Shown here piece by piece: positions 9,027-18,096 of a stretch of 43,615 nucleotides of DNA. Source of the stretch: Aquitalea magnusonii (GTDB taxonomy: Bacteria; Pseudomonadota; Gammaproteobacteria; Burkholderiales; Chromobacteriaceae); the NCBI RefSeq assembly GCF_003202035.1, contig NZ_QJKC01000024.1, forward strand, positions 1 to 43,615. The letters are read 5' to 3'. Below the pieces are notes generated by a model. That model ran no database searches. It was not told where the DNA came from and saw only the letters and a list, made by a program, of their open reading frames with translations. How positions within the stretch are numbered: the stretch's first letter is position 1; each line of letters begins with the position of its first letter. A program made the translations under genes and the position numbers.

Positions 9027-9045
9027 TGGTCGGCGCTTGCCCGCA

Positions 9046-9080
9046 AAAAAGCCTGCTTGAACCACAAGCAGGCTTTTTTA
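9046..9080. terminator. bidirectional terminator between rluA and queF
   Basis: A 15-bp perfect inverted repeat (9046-9060 with 9066-9080) closes a 5-base loop. A6 on one arm and T6 on the other make it a terminator for both convergent genes. Confidence 0.92.
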
Positions 9081-9095
9081 CTGTAGACGGCCAGC

Positions 9096-9935
9096 TTACT
9101 GCCGTGCAGTGCGGGTATTGGCGGTGGGCGCGCTTTCCCAGTTGCTGCGCCAGGGGTTGATGTCCAGGCCGCCACGGCGGGTGTAGCGGGCGTATACCGT
9201 CAGCTGCTGCGGTGCGCAGGCGCGCAGGATGTCGGTGAAGATGCGCTCCACGCACTGCTCGTGGAATTCATTGTGCTGGCGGAAGCCAATCAGATAACGC
9301 AGCAGCGCTTCACGGTCCAGCTGCGGGCCGGTGTAGCGGATTTGCACGCTGCCCCAGTCCGGCTGGCCGGTCACCAGGCAGTTGGACTTCAGCAGATTGC
9401 TGCACAGGGTTTCGCTGACGATATTACCGGTGTCGGCACGCAGAATCTCCGGGCAGGGCGCGTAGTGGTCCACGGCGATGTCCTGCTCGTCGATGTAGTC
9501 GCCATCCAGTTCGGCAATGCGCTCGGCGGCAAAGTCCTGCGGCAGCTGCACGCTGACCGTGACGGTGCCACCAGCGGCATTGGACAGGTCCAGCGCCAGC
9601 TGCGCCTGTAATTCAGCCAGGCTGGCGATACGGGTCTGGTTATAGCTGTTCAGGTAGAGCTTGAACGATTTGGATTCGATCAGGTTGGGGCTGTCCGCCG
9701 GAATGCGGAAGGTGGCAATGCCCACCTGCGGCTTGCCGCGTGCATTCAGCCAGGACAGCTCGAAGCCGGTCCAGATATCCACGCCGGCAAAGGGCAGCGC
9801 CTGCTCATCCACGCCGATTTCATCACGCTTCATCTGGCGCGGAATGGGAAACAGCAGGCTGGCGTCGTACTGGTCCTGATAGCTGACGGTCTTGCCCAGC
9901 GGGGACTGTTCCGGTGACATGGCTTGGGGTTGCAT
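9096..9935 (-). CDS. queF: NADPH-dependent 7-cyano-7-deazaguanine reductase (QueF, long type)
   Basis: Reduces the nitrile preQ0 to the amine preQ1 in queuosine biosynthesis; cytoplasmic. At 279 residues it is the two-domain long form seen in E. coli (282). The QueF motif [12 protein letters not shown] lies at 87-98. The catalytic Cys is C186 in [15 protein letters not shown] and the general acid Asp is D193. The start at 9935 has a GGAG site 6 bases upstream; a later ATG at 9920 has none, and the longer reading to 10016 would run into the upstream gene. It begins 22 bases after the murJ stop on the same strand and probably shares its transcript. The other queuosine genes are not here. Confidence 0.94.
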   Translation of the reverse strand: MQPQAMSPEQSPLGKTVSYQDQYDASLLFPIPRQMKRDEIGVDEQALPFAGVDIWTGFELSWLNARGKPQVGIATFRIPADSPNLIESKSFKLYLNSYNQTRIASLAELQAQLALDLSNAAGGTVTVSVQLPQDFAAERIAELDGDYIDEQDIAVDHYAPCPEILRADTGNIVSETLCSNLLKSNCLVTGQPDWGSVQIRYTGPQLDREALLRYLIGFRQHNEFHEQCVERIFTDILRACAPQQLTVYARYTRRGGLDINPWRSNWESAPTANTRTARQ

Positions 9936-9957
9936 AAGGACTCCAGTCAAAACGGGA

Positions 9958-11493
9958 TCAATGTTCACGGCGCATGAACTGGCGCGGGCGGAAGCCCAGC
10001 GCAAACAGCATGGCAAAATAAGTGATGGCGCCGGCCACCACCAGCAAGGTCAGCCAGCATACGCGTTGCCAGGCGTGGCCGTCCCAGTGGATGGGCAGCA
10101 GCCATTGCAGTGCCAGCAACACGGCGGCCATGGCCAGGATGGCCAGGGCCATCTTGCCAAGAAAGCTGCTCCAGCCGGCTTGCGGCTGGTAGATCTTGCG
10201 TTTGAGCAGGGTGGACAGCAGCAGGCTGGCGTTCAGGCAGGAGGCCAGGCCGATGGAGAGCGCCAGCCCGGCATGCTTGAGCGGGAAGACAAAGGCCAGG
10301 TTCATCAGCTGGGTGCAGCCCAGGGTGATCAGCGCAATGCGCACTGGCGTCTTGATGTCCTGGCGCGCATAAAAGCCCGGTGCCAGCACCTTGACCAGAA
10401 TCAGCCCCAGCAGGCCAAACGAATAGGCAATCACCGCCTGCTGCGACATCAGCGCATCGTGGGCGGTAAAGCGGCCATACATGAACAGGGTGGACAGCAA
10501 GGGGCCGGACAGCAGGCCCAGGCCCACGGTGGCCGGTACCGCCAGCAGCAGCGACAGGCGGATGCCCCAGTCCAGCAACACGCTGAATTCGCTGTCGGAC
10601 TTGCTGGCGGCATGCTTGGACAGCGAGGGCAGCAGGATGGTGCCCAGCGCCACGCCCAGTACGCCAGAGGGGAATTCCATCAGCCGGTCGGCGTAATACA
10701 TCCACGACACACTGCCGGTGGGTAGGAAGGAAGCAAAGGTGGAGTTGATCAGCAGCGAAATCTGCGCCACCGACACGCCGAAAATGGCCGGGCCCATCTG
10801 GCGGATCACCCGCCATACCGCGGCATCCTTGAAGTCGAAGATGGGCATGGTGAGCATGCCGATCTGCTTGAGGAAGGGCAGCTGCCATACCAGCTGGATC
10901 AGCCCGCCAACAAACACCGCCCAGGCCATGGCCATGATGGGCGGGTGAAAGCTGTGGGTGAAAAACAGCGCAAACACGATGAAGCTGAGGTTGAGAAAAG
11001 TGGGGGTGAAGGCCGGAATCGAGAACCTGCCCCAGCTATTGAGAATGCTGCCGGTCATCGACGACAGCGAAATGAAAAAGATATAAGGAAAGGACACGCG
11101 CAGGATGTCGGCAAACAGCGCGGCCTTGGCCGGTTCGCGGTAAAAGCCGGGGGCGGAAATCCACATGATGGCCGGTGCGGCCAGCATGCCGATGGCGGTG
11201 ACCAGCAGTAGTACCGAGCCCAGCACGCCGGTGACCTTGGCCACGAATTCGCGCGTTTCGGCCTCGGTTTTCTGGTTCTTGTATTCGCCCAGAATGGGGA
11301 CGAAAGCCTGGGAGAACGCCCCTTCGGCGAACAGGCGGCGCAACATGTTGGGAATCTTGAAGGCGGCATTGAAAGCATCTGCCGCCATGCCGGCGCCAAA
11401 GACGCGGGCGATAAGGGTGTCGCGGACCAGGCCGAGAATGCGCGACACCATGGTCATGCTGCTGACTGCAGCCAGAGCCTTGAGCAGGTTCAT
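9958..11493 (-). CDS. murJ: lipid II flippase MurJ (MviN)
   Basis: Inner-membrane flippase of the MOP superfamily that moves lipid II across the cytoplasmic membrane for peptidoglycan synthesis. The 511 residues match the family length and contain about 14 hydrophobic segments. The N-terminal block [25 protein letters not shown] and [37 protein letters not shown] is diagnostic. It is followed closely by queF and divergent from rpsT. The pairing of mviN and rpsT back to back is common in betaproteobacteria. The ribosome site is weak. Confidence 0.96.
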   Translation of the reverse strand: MNLLKALAAVSSMTMVSRILGLVRDTLIARVFGAGMAADAFNAAFKIPNMLRRLFAEGAFSQAFVPILGEYKNQKTEAETREFVAKVTGVLGSVLLLVTAIGMLAAPAIMWISAPGFYREPAKAALFADILRVSFPYIFFISLSSMTGSILNSWGRFSIPAFTPTFLNLSFIVFALFFTHSFHPPIMAMAWAVFVGGLIQLVWQLPFLKQIGMLTMPIFDFKDAAVWRVIRQMGPAIFGVSVAQISLLINSTFASFLPTGSVSWMYYADRLMEFPSGVLGVALGTILLPSLSKHAASKSDSEFSVLLDWGIRLSLLLAVPATVGLGLLSGPLLSTLFMYGRFTAHDALMSQQAVIAYSFGLLGLILVKVLAPGFYARQDIKTPVRIALITLGCTQLMNLAFVFPLKHAGLALSIGLASCLNASLLLSTLLKRKIYQPQAGWSSFLGKMALAILAMAAVLLALQWLLPIHWDGHAWQRVCWLTLLVVAGAITYFAMLFALGFRPRQFMRREH

Positions 11494-11550
11494 TTATTGG
11501 GGGGAGGGCGGGTTGAGCAAGCCGGCTAGTTTACGCTGGCGGGTTTATTG

Positions 11551-11579
11551 TTGCAAAACCTGAGTTTAAGGCTTAGAAT
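11551..11579 (+). promoter_or_regulatory. sigma70 promoter of rpsT
   Basis: TTGCAA (11551-11556) and TAGAAT (11574-11579) with a 17-base spacer. The -10 box lies 38 bases before the rpsT ATG. Confidence 0.65.
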
Positions 11580-11616
11580 CGCGGGTTTCAGATTCCGCTC
11601 ATCAGGAGAAAGATTC

Positions 11617-11880
11617 ATGGCTAACAGCGCACAAGCTCGCAAGCGTGCACGCACAGCCCTTAAGCAGCGCGCGCATAACGCCAGCCTGCGTACTGCGTTC
11701 CGTACTGCAGTAAAGAAAGTGCTCAAGGCAATTGAAGGTGGTGACAAGGCTGCGGCCAAGGTTGTGTTCCACGCTTCCACCAAAGTAATCGATCGTATCG
11801 CTGACAAAGGCGTGTTCCACAAGAACAAGGCTGCTCGTCACAAGAGCCGTCTGTCTGCTCAGATCAAGGCCATGGCCTGA
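11617..11880 (+). CDS. rpsT: 30S ribosomal protein S20
   Basis: Primary 16S rRNA-binding protein of the 30S subunit. The 87 residues begin with the family signature [14 protein letters not shown] and are strongly basic, with the typical C-terminal [17 protein letters not shown]. An AGGAGAA ribosome site lies at 11604-11610, 6 bases before the ATG; a longer in-frame reading from 11548 would include the promoter and is rejected. It is flanked by a promoter and a strong terminator, so it is monocistronic as in many proteobacteria. Confidence 0.97.
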   Translation: MANSAQARKRARTALKQRAHNASLRTAFRTAVKKVLKAIEGGDKAAAKVVFHASTKVIDRIADKGVFHKNKAARHKSRLSAQIKAMA

Positions 11881-11906
11881 TCCCAGCCCAGCGCTGACGA
11901 ATACGC

Positions 11907-11936
11907 AAAAAGGCCCCGCAACTGCGGGGCCTTTTG
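11907..11936. terminator. bidirectional terminator between rpsT and ackA
   Basis: GC-rich inverted repeat (AAAAGGCCCCGCA at 11908-11920 with TGCGGGGCCTTTT at 11923-11935) flanked by A and T runs. It serves rpsT on the plus strand and the ackA end on the minus strand. Confidence 0.88.
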
Positions 11937-11992
11937 TGTTTGCCGCGCCGGCGCAGCCACGGGGGTGTTGCGCCATTGCCACGACCCGTGCT

Positions 11993-13150
11993 TCAGCCTA
12001 GCAGGGCAAAGGCCTGGCTGGCCATTTCCCCTTCTTCGTCGGTAGCCAGTACGTAGGCATGATGCAGGCTGTCGCTGCTGGTCAATTGCCGGGCATGGGC
12101 CAGATTGGCCGCGTGATCGGCGGCAAAGCCCAGCCAGCCCAGCTGGCCCAGCACGCGGCCACGGACTTCTGCCGAATGCTCGCCGATGCCGGCGGTAAAG
12201 ATGATGGCGTCCAGCCCCTTCATGGCGGCGGCCAGCGAGGCAATTTCGCGCACGATGCGGTAGCAGAACAGCTCCACCGCCTCACGCGCGGCCGGCAGGC
12301 TGCTGGCCAGCAGCTCGCGCATGTCGGCGGACAGTCCGCCGGATACGCCCAGCAGGCCGGAGTTCTTGTACAGCTCGCGCCGCACCTCGCCCACGCCCAT
12401 GCCTTCATGTTCCATCCAGTACAGCACCACTTCCGGGTCCAGATAACCCGGACGGGTGCCCATCATCAGCCCGTCCACTGCCGAAAAGCCCATGCTGGAG
12501 GCCACGCTGCGGCCTTGCTGGATGGCGCAGGCACTGGAGCCGCTGCCCAGATGGCACACCACTACCCGCGCATCGGCCAGCCCCAGGCTGGCCAGCTTGC
12601 GGGTGATCGAGGCATAGGACAGACCGTGAAAGCCGTAGCGGCGCACGCCTTCCTCATGCCAGTGGCGGGCAATGCCGAAGCGGGTGGCCACCTCGGGCTG
12701 GCTGGCGTGAAAGGCGGTGTCGAAGCAGGCCAGCTGCGGCAGCGTGGGGTCGAGCGTGCGGAAGGCATCGATCACCTGCAGGCTCACCGGCTGGTGTAGC
12801 GGGGCCAGCGGAATGAAGGCTTCCAGTGCCTGGCAGCTGTCTTCATCCAGCCGGGTGACGGCGTGGAAGCGGCTGCCGCCATGCACCACCCGATGCACCA
12901 CGGCGGCGACGGCGATGCCGTGATCGGCCAGGGTATTGATCATGGCGGCCACCGCCGCTGCGCGGCTGTCATCGCCCAGCTCGCGTTCTTCCAGCTGCTG
13001 GTGCAGGGTGTCGTGCAGGCTGAGGCTGGTGTGCTTCTGGCCGAAGTGATCGATCAGGCCGCGCATCAGCAGGGCGCCGCCATCCATGGCGTAGGCGCGG
13101 AACTTGAGGGTGGAGGAGCCGGCGTTGACGGCGATCAGGGCCTTGATCAC
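11993..13150 (-). CDS. ackA: acetate kinase (acetate/propionate kinase family)
   Basis: Interconverts acetyl phosphate and ADP with acetate and ATP; cytoplasmic. The 385-residue protein starts with the family phosphate-binding block ALIAVNAGSSTLKF. It contains VVHRVVHGGSRF, CFDTAFH, RRYGFHGLSY and the ATP-site segments VVCHLGSGSSACAI, MGTRPGYLDP and FTAGIGEHSAEVR. The start codon is GTG at 13148-13150 and overlaps the pta stop in a GTGA arrangement, so translation is coupled. The lineage resembles the acetate kinases found with short Pta and FabI proteins rather than the E. coli AckA-Pta pair; this is my impression, not a computed tree. Confidence 0.92.
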   Translation of the reverse strand: MIKALIAVNAGSSTLKFRAYAMDGGALLMRGLIDHFGQKHTSLSLHDTLHQQLEERELGDDSRAAAVAAMINTLADHGIAVAAVVHRVVHGGSRFHAVTRLDEDSCQALEAFIPLAPLHQPVSLQVIDAFRTLDPTLPQLACFDTAFHASQPEVATRFGIARHWHEEGVRRYGFHGLSYASITRKLASLGLADARVVVCHLGSGSSACAIQQGRSVASSMGFSAVDGLMMGTRPGYLDPEVVLYWMEHEGMGVGEVRRELYKNSGLLGVSGGLSADMRELLASSLPAAREAVELFCYRIVREIASLAAAMKGLDAIIFTAGIGEHSAEVRGRVLGQLGWLGFAADHAANLAHARQLTSSDSLHHAYVLATDEEGEMASQAFALLG

Positions 13151-14076
13151 TGGCTGGCTCCACGGCGGCGATGGGCCAGGACATTGGCCACGGCGGCGGA
13201 GGCCAGGCGGCCGGTGGCATCTTCGGCGCGGCTGGTCAGCACAATCGGCACGCGTGCGCCCATCACGATGCCAGCGGAGGAGGCCGCGGCCAGGTAGGTG
13301 AGCTGCTTGGCCAGCATATTGCCGGATTCCAGGTCGGGCACCAGCAGGATGTCCGGGTCGCCAGCCACTTGCGACACGATGCCCTTGGTGTCGGCGGCCT
13401 CATGCGAAATGGCATTGTCGAAGGCCAGCGGGCCATCCAGCAGGGCGCCCTTGATCTGGCCACGGTCGGCCATCTTGCACAGCGCGGCGGCATCCAGCGT
13501 GGCGCGCATGGCCGGGTTGATGGTTTCCACTGCGGCCAGAATGGCCACCTTGGGGCAGGCGATGCCCAAGGCGTGGGTCAGGTCGATGGCGTTCTGGCAG
13601 ATGTCGCGCTTGGTCATCAGGTCGGGTTCGATGCTGATGGCGGCATCGGTGATGAACAGATAACGCGGGTAGCTTTCCACCTTCATGATGAACACATGGC
13701 TGATGCGGCGGTCGGTACGGATGCCGGTGTTGCGGGCCAGCACTTCCGTCATGAATTCGTCGGTATGCAGGCTGCCCTTCATCAGGATGTCGGCATAGCC
13801 GTCACGCACCAGCTTGACCGCCTGTTCGGCCGAGGCATGGCTGTGCGGGGTGTCGATCACTTCGTAGCGCGAGAGGTCGACATCCAGTTCTTCGGCCAGC
13901 TTGTTCAGGCGGCTGCGCGGGCCGATCAGGATGGGCGTGGCAATGCCGTGCTCGGCCGCCTCCACCGCCCCCAGCAGCGCCTCGCGGCTGCAGGGGTGGG
14001 CCACGGCCATGGGCAGCGGACCCTGATTGGTCGCTTGTTGCAGGATATCGTCAAATGCTTTGTCATCGCGGGTCAT
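13147..14076 (-). CDS. phosphate acetyl/butyryltransferase (short Pta-type)
   Basis: Transfers an acyl group between CoA and phosphate, supplying acyl phosphate to the downstream kinase. The 309 residues contain only the PTA_PTB catalytic domain, without the N-terminal regulatory domains of enterobacterial Pta or the MaoC hydratase part found in related bifunctional proteins. Visible blocks include ADILMKGSLHTDEFM, SHVFIMKVESYPRYLFITDAAI, GALLDGPLAFDNAIS and DPDILLVPDLESGNMLAKQLTY. The start at 14076 has a GGAG site 8 bases upstream; a reading to 14202 overlaps fabI and lacks a site. It lies between fabI (61-base gap with a small hairpin) and ackA (overlap). Acetyl versus butyryl preference cannot be decided. 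Confidence 0.88.
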   Translation of the reverse strand: MTRDDKAFDDILQQATNQGPLPMAVAHPCSREALLGAVEAAEHGIATPILIGPRSRLNKLAEELDVDLSRYEVIDTPHSHASAEQAVKLVRDGYADILMKGSLHTDEFMTEVLARNTGIRTDRRISHVFIMKVESYPRYLFITDAAISIEPDLMTKRDICQNAIDLTHALGIACPKVAILAAVETINPAMRATLDAAALCKMADRGQIKGALLDGPLAFDNAISHEAADTKGIVSQVAGDPDILLVPDLESGNMLAKQLTYLAAASSAGIVMGARVPIVLTSRAEDATGRLASAAVANVLAHRRRGASQ

Positions 14077-14110
14077 GGATGGTCTCCGGGCGCGAACGGG
14101 AAAGGGGATT

Positions 14111-14128
14111 GGCCAGCTTGCGCTGGCC
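14111..14128 (-). other. intercistronic hairpin between fabI and pta
   Basis: A 7-bp perfect stem GGCCAGC/GCTGGCC (14111-14117 with 14122-14128) around a 4-base loop, without a T run in the gene direction. It may adjust mRNA stability or read-through inside the unit. Confidence 0.35.
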
Positions 14129-14137
14129 GCCGTGGCA

Positions 14138-14914
14138 TCAGGCCATGATGTGATGGCCGCCATCGACATAGATGGTCTGGCCGGTGAGGCTGCGGGCTGC
14201 ATTGGAAATGAGGAAGGCGCAGGTCATGCCCACGTCTTCGATGTCTACCAGCTTGTTTTGCGGCGCACGAGCGATGGCATCGTCGATCAGCTGGTCGAAG
14301 TGGGCAATGCCGGAGGCGGCACGGGTCTTGAGCGGGCCGGGCGATACGGCATGCACGCGGATGCCCTTGTGGCCCAGTTCGCTGGCCATATAGCGCGACA
14401 CGCTTTCCAGCGCGGCCTTGACCGGTCCCATCATGTTGTAGTTTTCCACCACTTTGTCCGCGCCGTAGTAGCTCATGGTGATCAGCGAGCCGCCATCTTT
14501 CATCAGCGGTTCGGCATGGCGTGCCATTTCCACGAAGGAGTAGCACGATACATGCATGGCTTGCTGGAAACCTTCACGCGAGCAGTCGACGACGCGGCCG
14601 TGCAGGTCGTCCATCGGGCAGAAGGCGATGGAGTGAATGAGGAAGTCCAGCTTGCCCCAGTGTTGCTCGATATTGGCGAACACCTCTTGCATCTGGCCCG
14701 GCTGCTCCACGTCCAGCGGCATCACCAGCGGGGCTTCCAGCTTGTCAGCCAGCGGGCGGACATATTTTTCCGCCTTGGCATTCAGGTAGGTGACGGCGAC
14801 TTCCGCCCCCAGTTCGCGCAGCACGCTGGCGCAGCCGTAGGCGATGCTGTTTTCGTTGGCAATGCCGACAATCAGGCCTTTTTTGCCATTGATGATATTG
14901 CGGATGCTATCCAT
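14138..14914 (-). CDS. fabI: enoyl-[acyl-carrier-protein] reductase, FabI family
   Basis: NAD(P)H-dependent reductase of trans-2-enoyl thioesters, the last step of the fatty-acid elongation cycle. The 258-residue short-chain-dehydrogenase fold shows the FabI-specific cofactor motif GIANENSIAYG near the N-terminus and the catalytic Tyr-x6-Lys in NYNMMGPVKAALES. SPGPLKTRAASGI and YVDGGHHIM also fit FabI. The start at 14914 has an AGAGGA site 5 bases upstream; a start at 14935 has none. It is the first gene of fabI-pta-ackA. Because of that context it may be a second FabI serving acyl-CoA or polyhydroxyalkanoate turnover rather than the essential enzyme; that is inference. Confidence 0.87.
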   Translation of the reverse strand: MDSIRNIINGKKGLIVGIANENSIAYGCASVLRELGAEVAVTYLNAKAEKYVRPLADKLEAPLVMPLDVEQPGQMQEVFANIEQHWGKLDFLIHSIAFCPMDDLHGRVVDCSREGFQQAMHVSCYSFVEMARHAEPLMKDGGSLITMSYYGADKVVENYNMMGPVKAALESVSRYMASELGHKGIRVHAVSPGPLKTRAASGIAHFDQLIDDAIARAPQNKLVDIEDVGMTCAFLISNAARSLTGQTIYVDGGHHIMA

Positions 14915-15019
14915 ATAGTCCTCTGGTAAAACCATTTTTCAAGTAGGTCGATGTCATCGTGGCAGCGTGATGTTGCGAGTGCGTGAAAACAGCATTTTTG
15001 TATTGCGGCGACAGTCGGA

Positions 15020-15025
15020 TATAAT
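15020..15025 (+). promoter_or_regulatory. possible -10 box (TATAAT) in the fabI-fmdB divergent spacer
   Basis: A perfect TATAAT on the plus strand, with the poor -35 candidate TTTTGT (14996-15001) 18 bases upstream. It lies 160 bases before the fmdB-like start and would leave the TGCA-rich repeats inside the leader. Uncertain. Confidence 0.3.
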
Positions 15026-15100
15026 CGAAGGTTTGTGGGTAAGCGACTTGTGTTTGCCTTCTCTGACCGCACTTTGCATCATAGGTCAGGGCCACGCGTT

Positions 15101-15143
15101 TATTGTGCACTGCAGTAAAAGCGTATTGTGCACTGTAGCAAAA
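15101..15143. repeat. two direct repeats of a TGCA-rich 20-mer, candidate operator
   Basis: TATTGTGCACTGCAGTAAAA (15101-15120) recurs at 15124-15143 with two changes, a period of 23 bases or about two helix turns. Each copy holds the palindrome GTGCAC and a CTGCAG or CTGTAG core. The pair lies between fabI (minus) and the fmdB-like gene (plus). The spacing suggests binding of a regulator on one face of the DNA. Confidence 0.6.
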
Positions 15144-15184
15144 ATACGCCATTTATGCCATTTAGATGATGGTTGGAGTGAAAT

Positions 15185-15427
15185 ATGCCGATCTACGAAT
15201 ACCGCTGTACTGCCTGTGGCGCAGCCAAGGAACATCTGCAGAAAATGAGCGATGATCCCATCGCCCAGTGTCCGGCCTGTGGCAGTGCCGACTATCACAA
15301 GCAACTGTCTGCTGCCGGCTTCCAGCTGAAGGGTTCCGGCTGGTATGAAACCGACTTCAAGAACAGCAGCTCCGGTGGAGGTGGCCACAGCTGCGGCAAT
15401 GGTTCTTGCGGCGGCGGGTGCGCTTAA
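15185..15427 (+). CDS. FmdB-family zinc-ribbon protein
   Basis: A small 80-residue protein beginning MPIYEYRCTACG, the signature of the FmdB/CxxC putative regulatory family. Four cysteines in two pairs (CTACG at 8-11 and CPACG at 29-32) form a predicted zinc ribbon. A Gly/Ser/Cys-rich tail (SSGGGGHSCGNGSCGGGC) follows and may hold metal or be disordered. A GGAG site lies 6 bases before the ATG. It is the first gene of an apparent fmdB-DUF502-aspS unit, an order common in betaproteobacteria. The function of the family is not established. Confidence 0.88.
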   Translation: MPIYEYRCTACGAAKEHLQKMSDDPIAQCPACGSADYHKQLSAAGFQLKGSGWYETDFKNSSSGGGGHSCGNGSCGGGCA

Positions 15428-15433
15428 CACCCC

Positions 15434-16099
15434 ATGACACAAATCAAAATGACCGTACGGGGCTACCTGGTGGCCGGCCTGCTGATCTGGCTGCCGCTGG
15501 GTATCACCCTGTGGGTGCTGAACCTGATCATCGGTTCGCTGGACCAGACCCTGAACCTGCTGCCGCACGAGTGGCGGCCCGAGCAGCTGTTCGGCTTCCG
15601 CATACCCGGTCTGGGTGTGGTGTTCGCCTTCCTGATGCTGCTGGGCACCGGCATGTTGGCCGCCAATGTGCTGGGGCAGCGCCTGGTGGATTTCTGGCAC
15701 GGGCTGCTGTCGCGCACGCCTTTTGTCAAATCCATCTACAACAGCGTCAAGCAGGTCAGCGACACGCTGCTGTCGGATTCCGGCCAGGCTTTCAAGAAGG
15801 CGCTGCTGGTGCGCTGGCCGCATCAGGACGCCTGGACGGTAGCCTTCCAGACCGGTTCCCCGGCACCGCAGGTGCTGGCGGAAATGGGCGAGGAAGAACA
15901 TGTCAGCGTTTATGTGCCGACCACGCCTAACCCGACTTCCGGCTATTTCATCATGGTGCCCAAGCGTGACACACGCGAATTGACCATGAGTGTGGACGAC
16001 GCGCTGAAATACGTGATCTCCATGGGGGTGGTGGTACCCAATCCACCGCCGCAGGAGCTGCGCTCCCGCCGGCAGGACGAATCCAATCGCCAGGGCTAG
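15434..16099 (+). CDS. DUF502 family inner-membrane protein
   Basis: A 221-residue protein with two transmembrane segments (about 9-30 and 54-78) and a conserved family core: TPFVKSIYNSVKQVSDTLLS, VRWPHQDAWTVAFQTG, SVYVPTTPNPTSGYFIMVP and SVDDALKYVISMGVV. These identify DUF502. The C-terminal tail is hydrophilic. It starts 6 bases after the fmdB-like gene and ends 80 bases before aspS, in a conserved order. Its function is unknown; the family is widespread in proteobacteria and plants. Confidence 0.88.
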   Translation: MTQIKMTVRGYLVAGLLIWLPLGITLWVLNLIIGSLDQTLNLLPHEWRPEQLFGFRIPGLGVVFAFLMLLGTGMLAANVLGQRLVDFWHGLLSRTPFVKSIYNSVKQVSDTLLSDSGQAFKKALLVRWPHQDAWTVAFQTGSPAPQVLAEMGEEEHVSVYVPTTPNPTSGYFIMVPKRDTRELTMSVDDALKYVISMGVVVPNPPPQELRSRRQDESNRQG

Positions 16100-16179
16100 G
16101 CAATCCAGCGCCTGGCCCGGCTGTGCACTGAACGACATTCAGACTTACCAATACAGAATTCAATACTAAGGGTTACCCG

Positions 16180-17982
16180 ATGCGTACCGACTACTGCGGA
16201 CTTATTGACAAGAAATACCTCGGCCAGACCGTCACCGTGAAAGGTTGGGCGCATCGTCGCCGCGACCACGGTGGCGTGATCTTCATCGACCTGCGCGACC
16301 GCGAAGGCCTGGTGCAGGTGGTGATCGACCCGGACACCCCGGAAGCCTTCAAGCTGGCCGACAGCAGCCGCAATGAGTACGTGCTGGCCATTACCGGCAT
16401 CGTGCGCGAGCGACCGGCCGGCACCGCCAACAGCAAGATGATTTCCGGCGAAATCGAAATCCTGGCCAAGGAAATCGAAATCCTCAACAGCGCCGCCACG
16501 CCGCCCTTCCAGATCGACGACGAGAACATCTCGGAAAACGTGCGCCTGCTCAACCGCGTGATCGACCTGCGTCGCGCCCCGATGCAAAAGAACCTGCGCC
16601 TGCGCTACCGCGTGGCCATGGGCGTGCGTAACCACCTGGACAAGCAGGGCTTCATCGACATTGAAACCCCGATGCTGACCCGCTCCACCCCGGAAGGCGC
16701 CCGCGACTACCTGGTGCCGTCCCGCGTGCATCCGGGCGAATTCTTTGCCCTGCCGCAATCGCCGCAGCTGTTCAAGCAGCTGTTGATGGTGGCCGGCTTC
16801 GACCGCTACTACCAGATCACCAAGTGCTTCCGTGACGAAGACCTGCGTGCCGACCGTCAGCCCGAATTCACCCAGATCGATATCGAAACCTCGTTCCTGA
16901 ACGAGGACGAGATCATGGACATCACCGAAAACATGGCGCAGGAAATCTTCCGCGACGTGATGAATGTCGAGCTGGGCAAGTTCCCGCGCATGACGTACAA
17001 CGACGCCATGTTCCTCTATGGCTCGGACAAGCCGGACCTGCGCGTGTCGCTGCAGTTCACCGAGCTGACCGACCTGATGAAGACCGAAGAATTCAAGGTC
17101 TTCCGTGGCGCGGCCGATATGCCGAATGGCCGTGTGGTGGCCCTGCGCGTACCGGGCGGTGCCGCCCTGTCCCGCAAGGAAATCGACGAGTACACCCAGT
17201 TTGTTGGTATCTACGGTGCCAAGGGTCTGGCCTATATCAAGGTCAACGACAAGAGCAAGATCACCAACGACGAAACCAGCGGCCTGCAGTCGCCCATCGT
17301 CAAGTTCCTGTCGGTGGCCGCGCTGGAAGAAATCATGGCGCGTACCGGTGCCGACAACGGCGACATCATCTTCTTTGGTGCCGACAAGGCCAAGGTGGTG
17401 AATGAAGCCATCGGCGCGCTGCGTATCAAGATCGGCCACGAACGTGGCGAGAAGGATGGTTACTTCGTGCGCGAATGGCGCCCGCTGTGGGTGGTGGACT
17501 TCCCGATGTTCGAACACGACGAAGAAGCCGACCGCTGGACCGCCTGCCACCATCCGTTCACCAGCCCGAAACCGGGTCATGAAGACCTGATGGACACCGA
17601 TCCGGGTGCTTGCCTGGCACGCGCCTACGACATGGTGCTGAACGGTTGGGAAATCGGTGGTGGTTCGGTGCGTATTCACCGCGCCGACGTACAGGAAAAG
17701 GTATTCGCTGCGCTGAAGATCACCCCGGAAGAACAGCAGAACAAGTTCGGCTTCCTGCTGGACAACCTGAAGTTCGGCGCACCCCCGCACGGTGGCCTGG
17801 CCTTTGGTCTGGACCGTCTGGTGACCCTGATGGCCGGTGCCGAGTCCATCCGCGACGTGATTGCCTTCCCCAAGACCCAGCGCGCCCAGTGTCTGCTGAC
17901 CAACGCCCCGAATGCGGTGGACGACAAGCAGCTGCGCGAACTGAACCTGCGTCTGCGTCAGAAAGCCGAGCCGGCTGCCTGA
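16180..17982 (+). CDS. aspS: aspartyl-tRNA synthetase, probably non-discriminating (Asp/Asn)
   Basis: Class II synthetase charging tRNA(Asp), and probably tRNA(Asn). The 600 residues hold the N-terminal anticodon-binding OB fold, class II motif 1 ([25 protein letters not shown]), motif 2 ([28 protein letters not shown]), the bacterial GAD insertion, and motif 3 ([16 protein letters not shown]). H30 in [10 protein letters not shown] sits at the place known from Pseudomonas AspRS (H31) to relax anticodon discrimination, so the enzyme likely supplies Asp-tRNA(Asn) to a GatCAB amidotransferase that is not in the window. Codon use is strongly C-ending, as in highly expressed genes. A terminator follows. 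Confidence 0.96.
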   Translation: MRTDYCGLIDKKYLGQTVTVKGWAHRRRDHGGVIFIDLRDREGLVQVVIDPDTPEAFKLADSSRNEYVLAITGIVRERPAGTANSKMISGEIEILAKEIEILNSAATPPFQIDDENISENVRLLNRVIDLRRAPMQKNLRLRYRVAMGVRNHLDKQGFIDIETPMLTRSTPEGARDYLVPSRVHPGEFFALPQSPQLFKQLLMVAGFDRYYQITKCFRDEDLRADRQPEFTQIDIETSFLNEDEIMDITENMAQEIFRDVMNVELGKFPRMTYNDAMFLYGSDKPDLRVSLQFTELTDLMKTEEFKVFRGAADMPNGRVVALRVPGGAALSRKEIDEYTQFVGIYGAKGLAYIKVNDKSKITNDETSGLQSPIVKFLSVAALEEIMARTGADNGDIIFFGADKAKVVNEAIGALRIKIGHERGEKDGYFVREWRPLWVVDFPMFEHDEEADRWTACHHPFTSPKPGHEDLMDTDPGACLARAYDMVLNGWEIGGGSVRIHRADVQEKVFAALKITPEEQQNKFGFLLDNLKFGAPPHGGLAFGLDRLVTLMAGAESIRDVIAFPKTQRAQCLLTNAPNAVDDKQLRELNLRLRQKAEPAA

Positions 17983-18008
17983 GCCAGCTCCTGGCTGACA
18001 TGGCCTGC

Positions 18009-18037
18009 AAAACGGACACCAAGGTGTCCGTTTTTAT
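18009..18037 (+). terminator. terminator after aspS
   Basis: An 11-bp stem AAAACGGACAC/GTGTCCGTTTT (18009-18019 with 18024-18034) closes a 4-base loop and runs into a T-rich tail. Confidence 0.9.
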
Positions 18038-18042
18038 TTATC

Positions 18043-18078
18043 TTGATAATTATCTATGTACATGTGTAAAATTATAAT
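18043..18078 (+). promoter_or_regulatory. AT-rich promoter of the small RHH-like gene, with ATGTACAT palindrome
   Basis: TTGATA (18043-18048) and TAAAAT (18067-18072) are 18 bases apart; a second TATAAT lies at 18073-18078. Between them ATGTACAT (18056-18063) is a perfect palindrome sitting over the spacer, where a repressor could bind, possibly the product itself. Confidence 0.5.
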
Positions 18079-18096
18079 TCATTCAAGGAGAGCAAG

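Noticed and set aside
16096-17790. 564-codon minus-strand frame opposite aspS
   Set aside because: aspS is unambiguous on the plus strand; the opposite frame is a mirror of its C-ending codon use.
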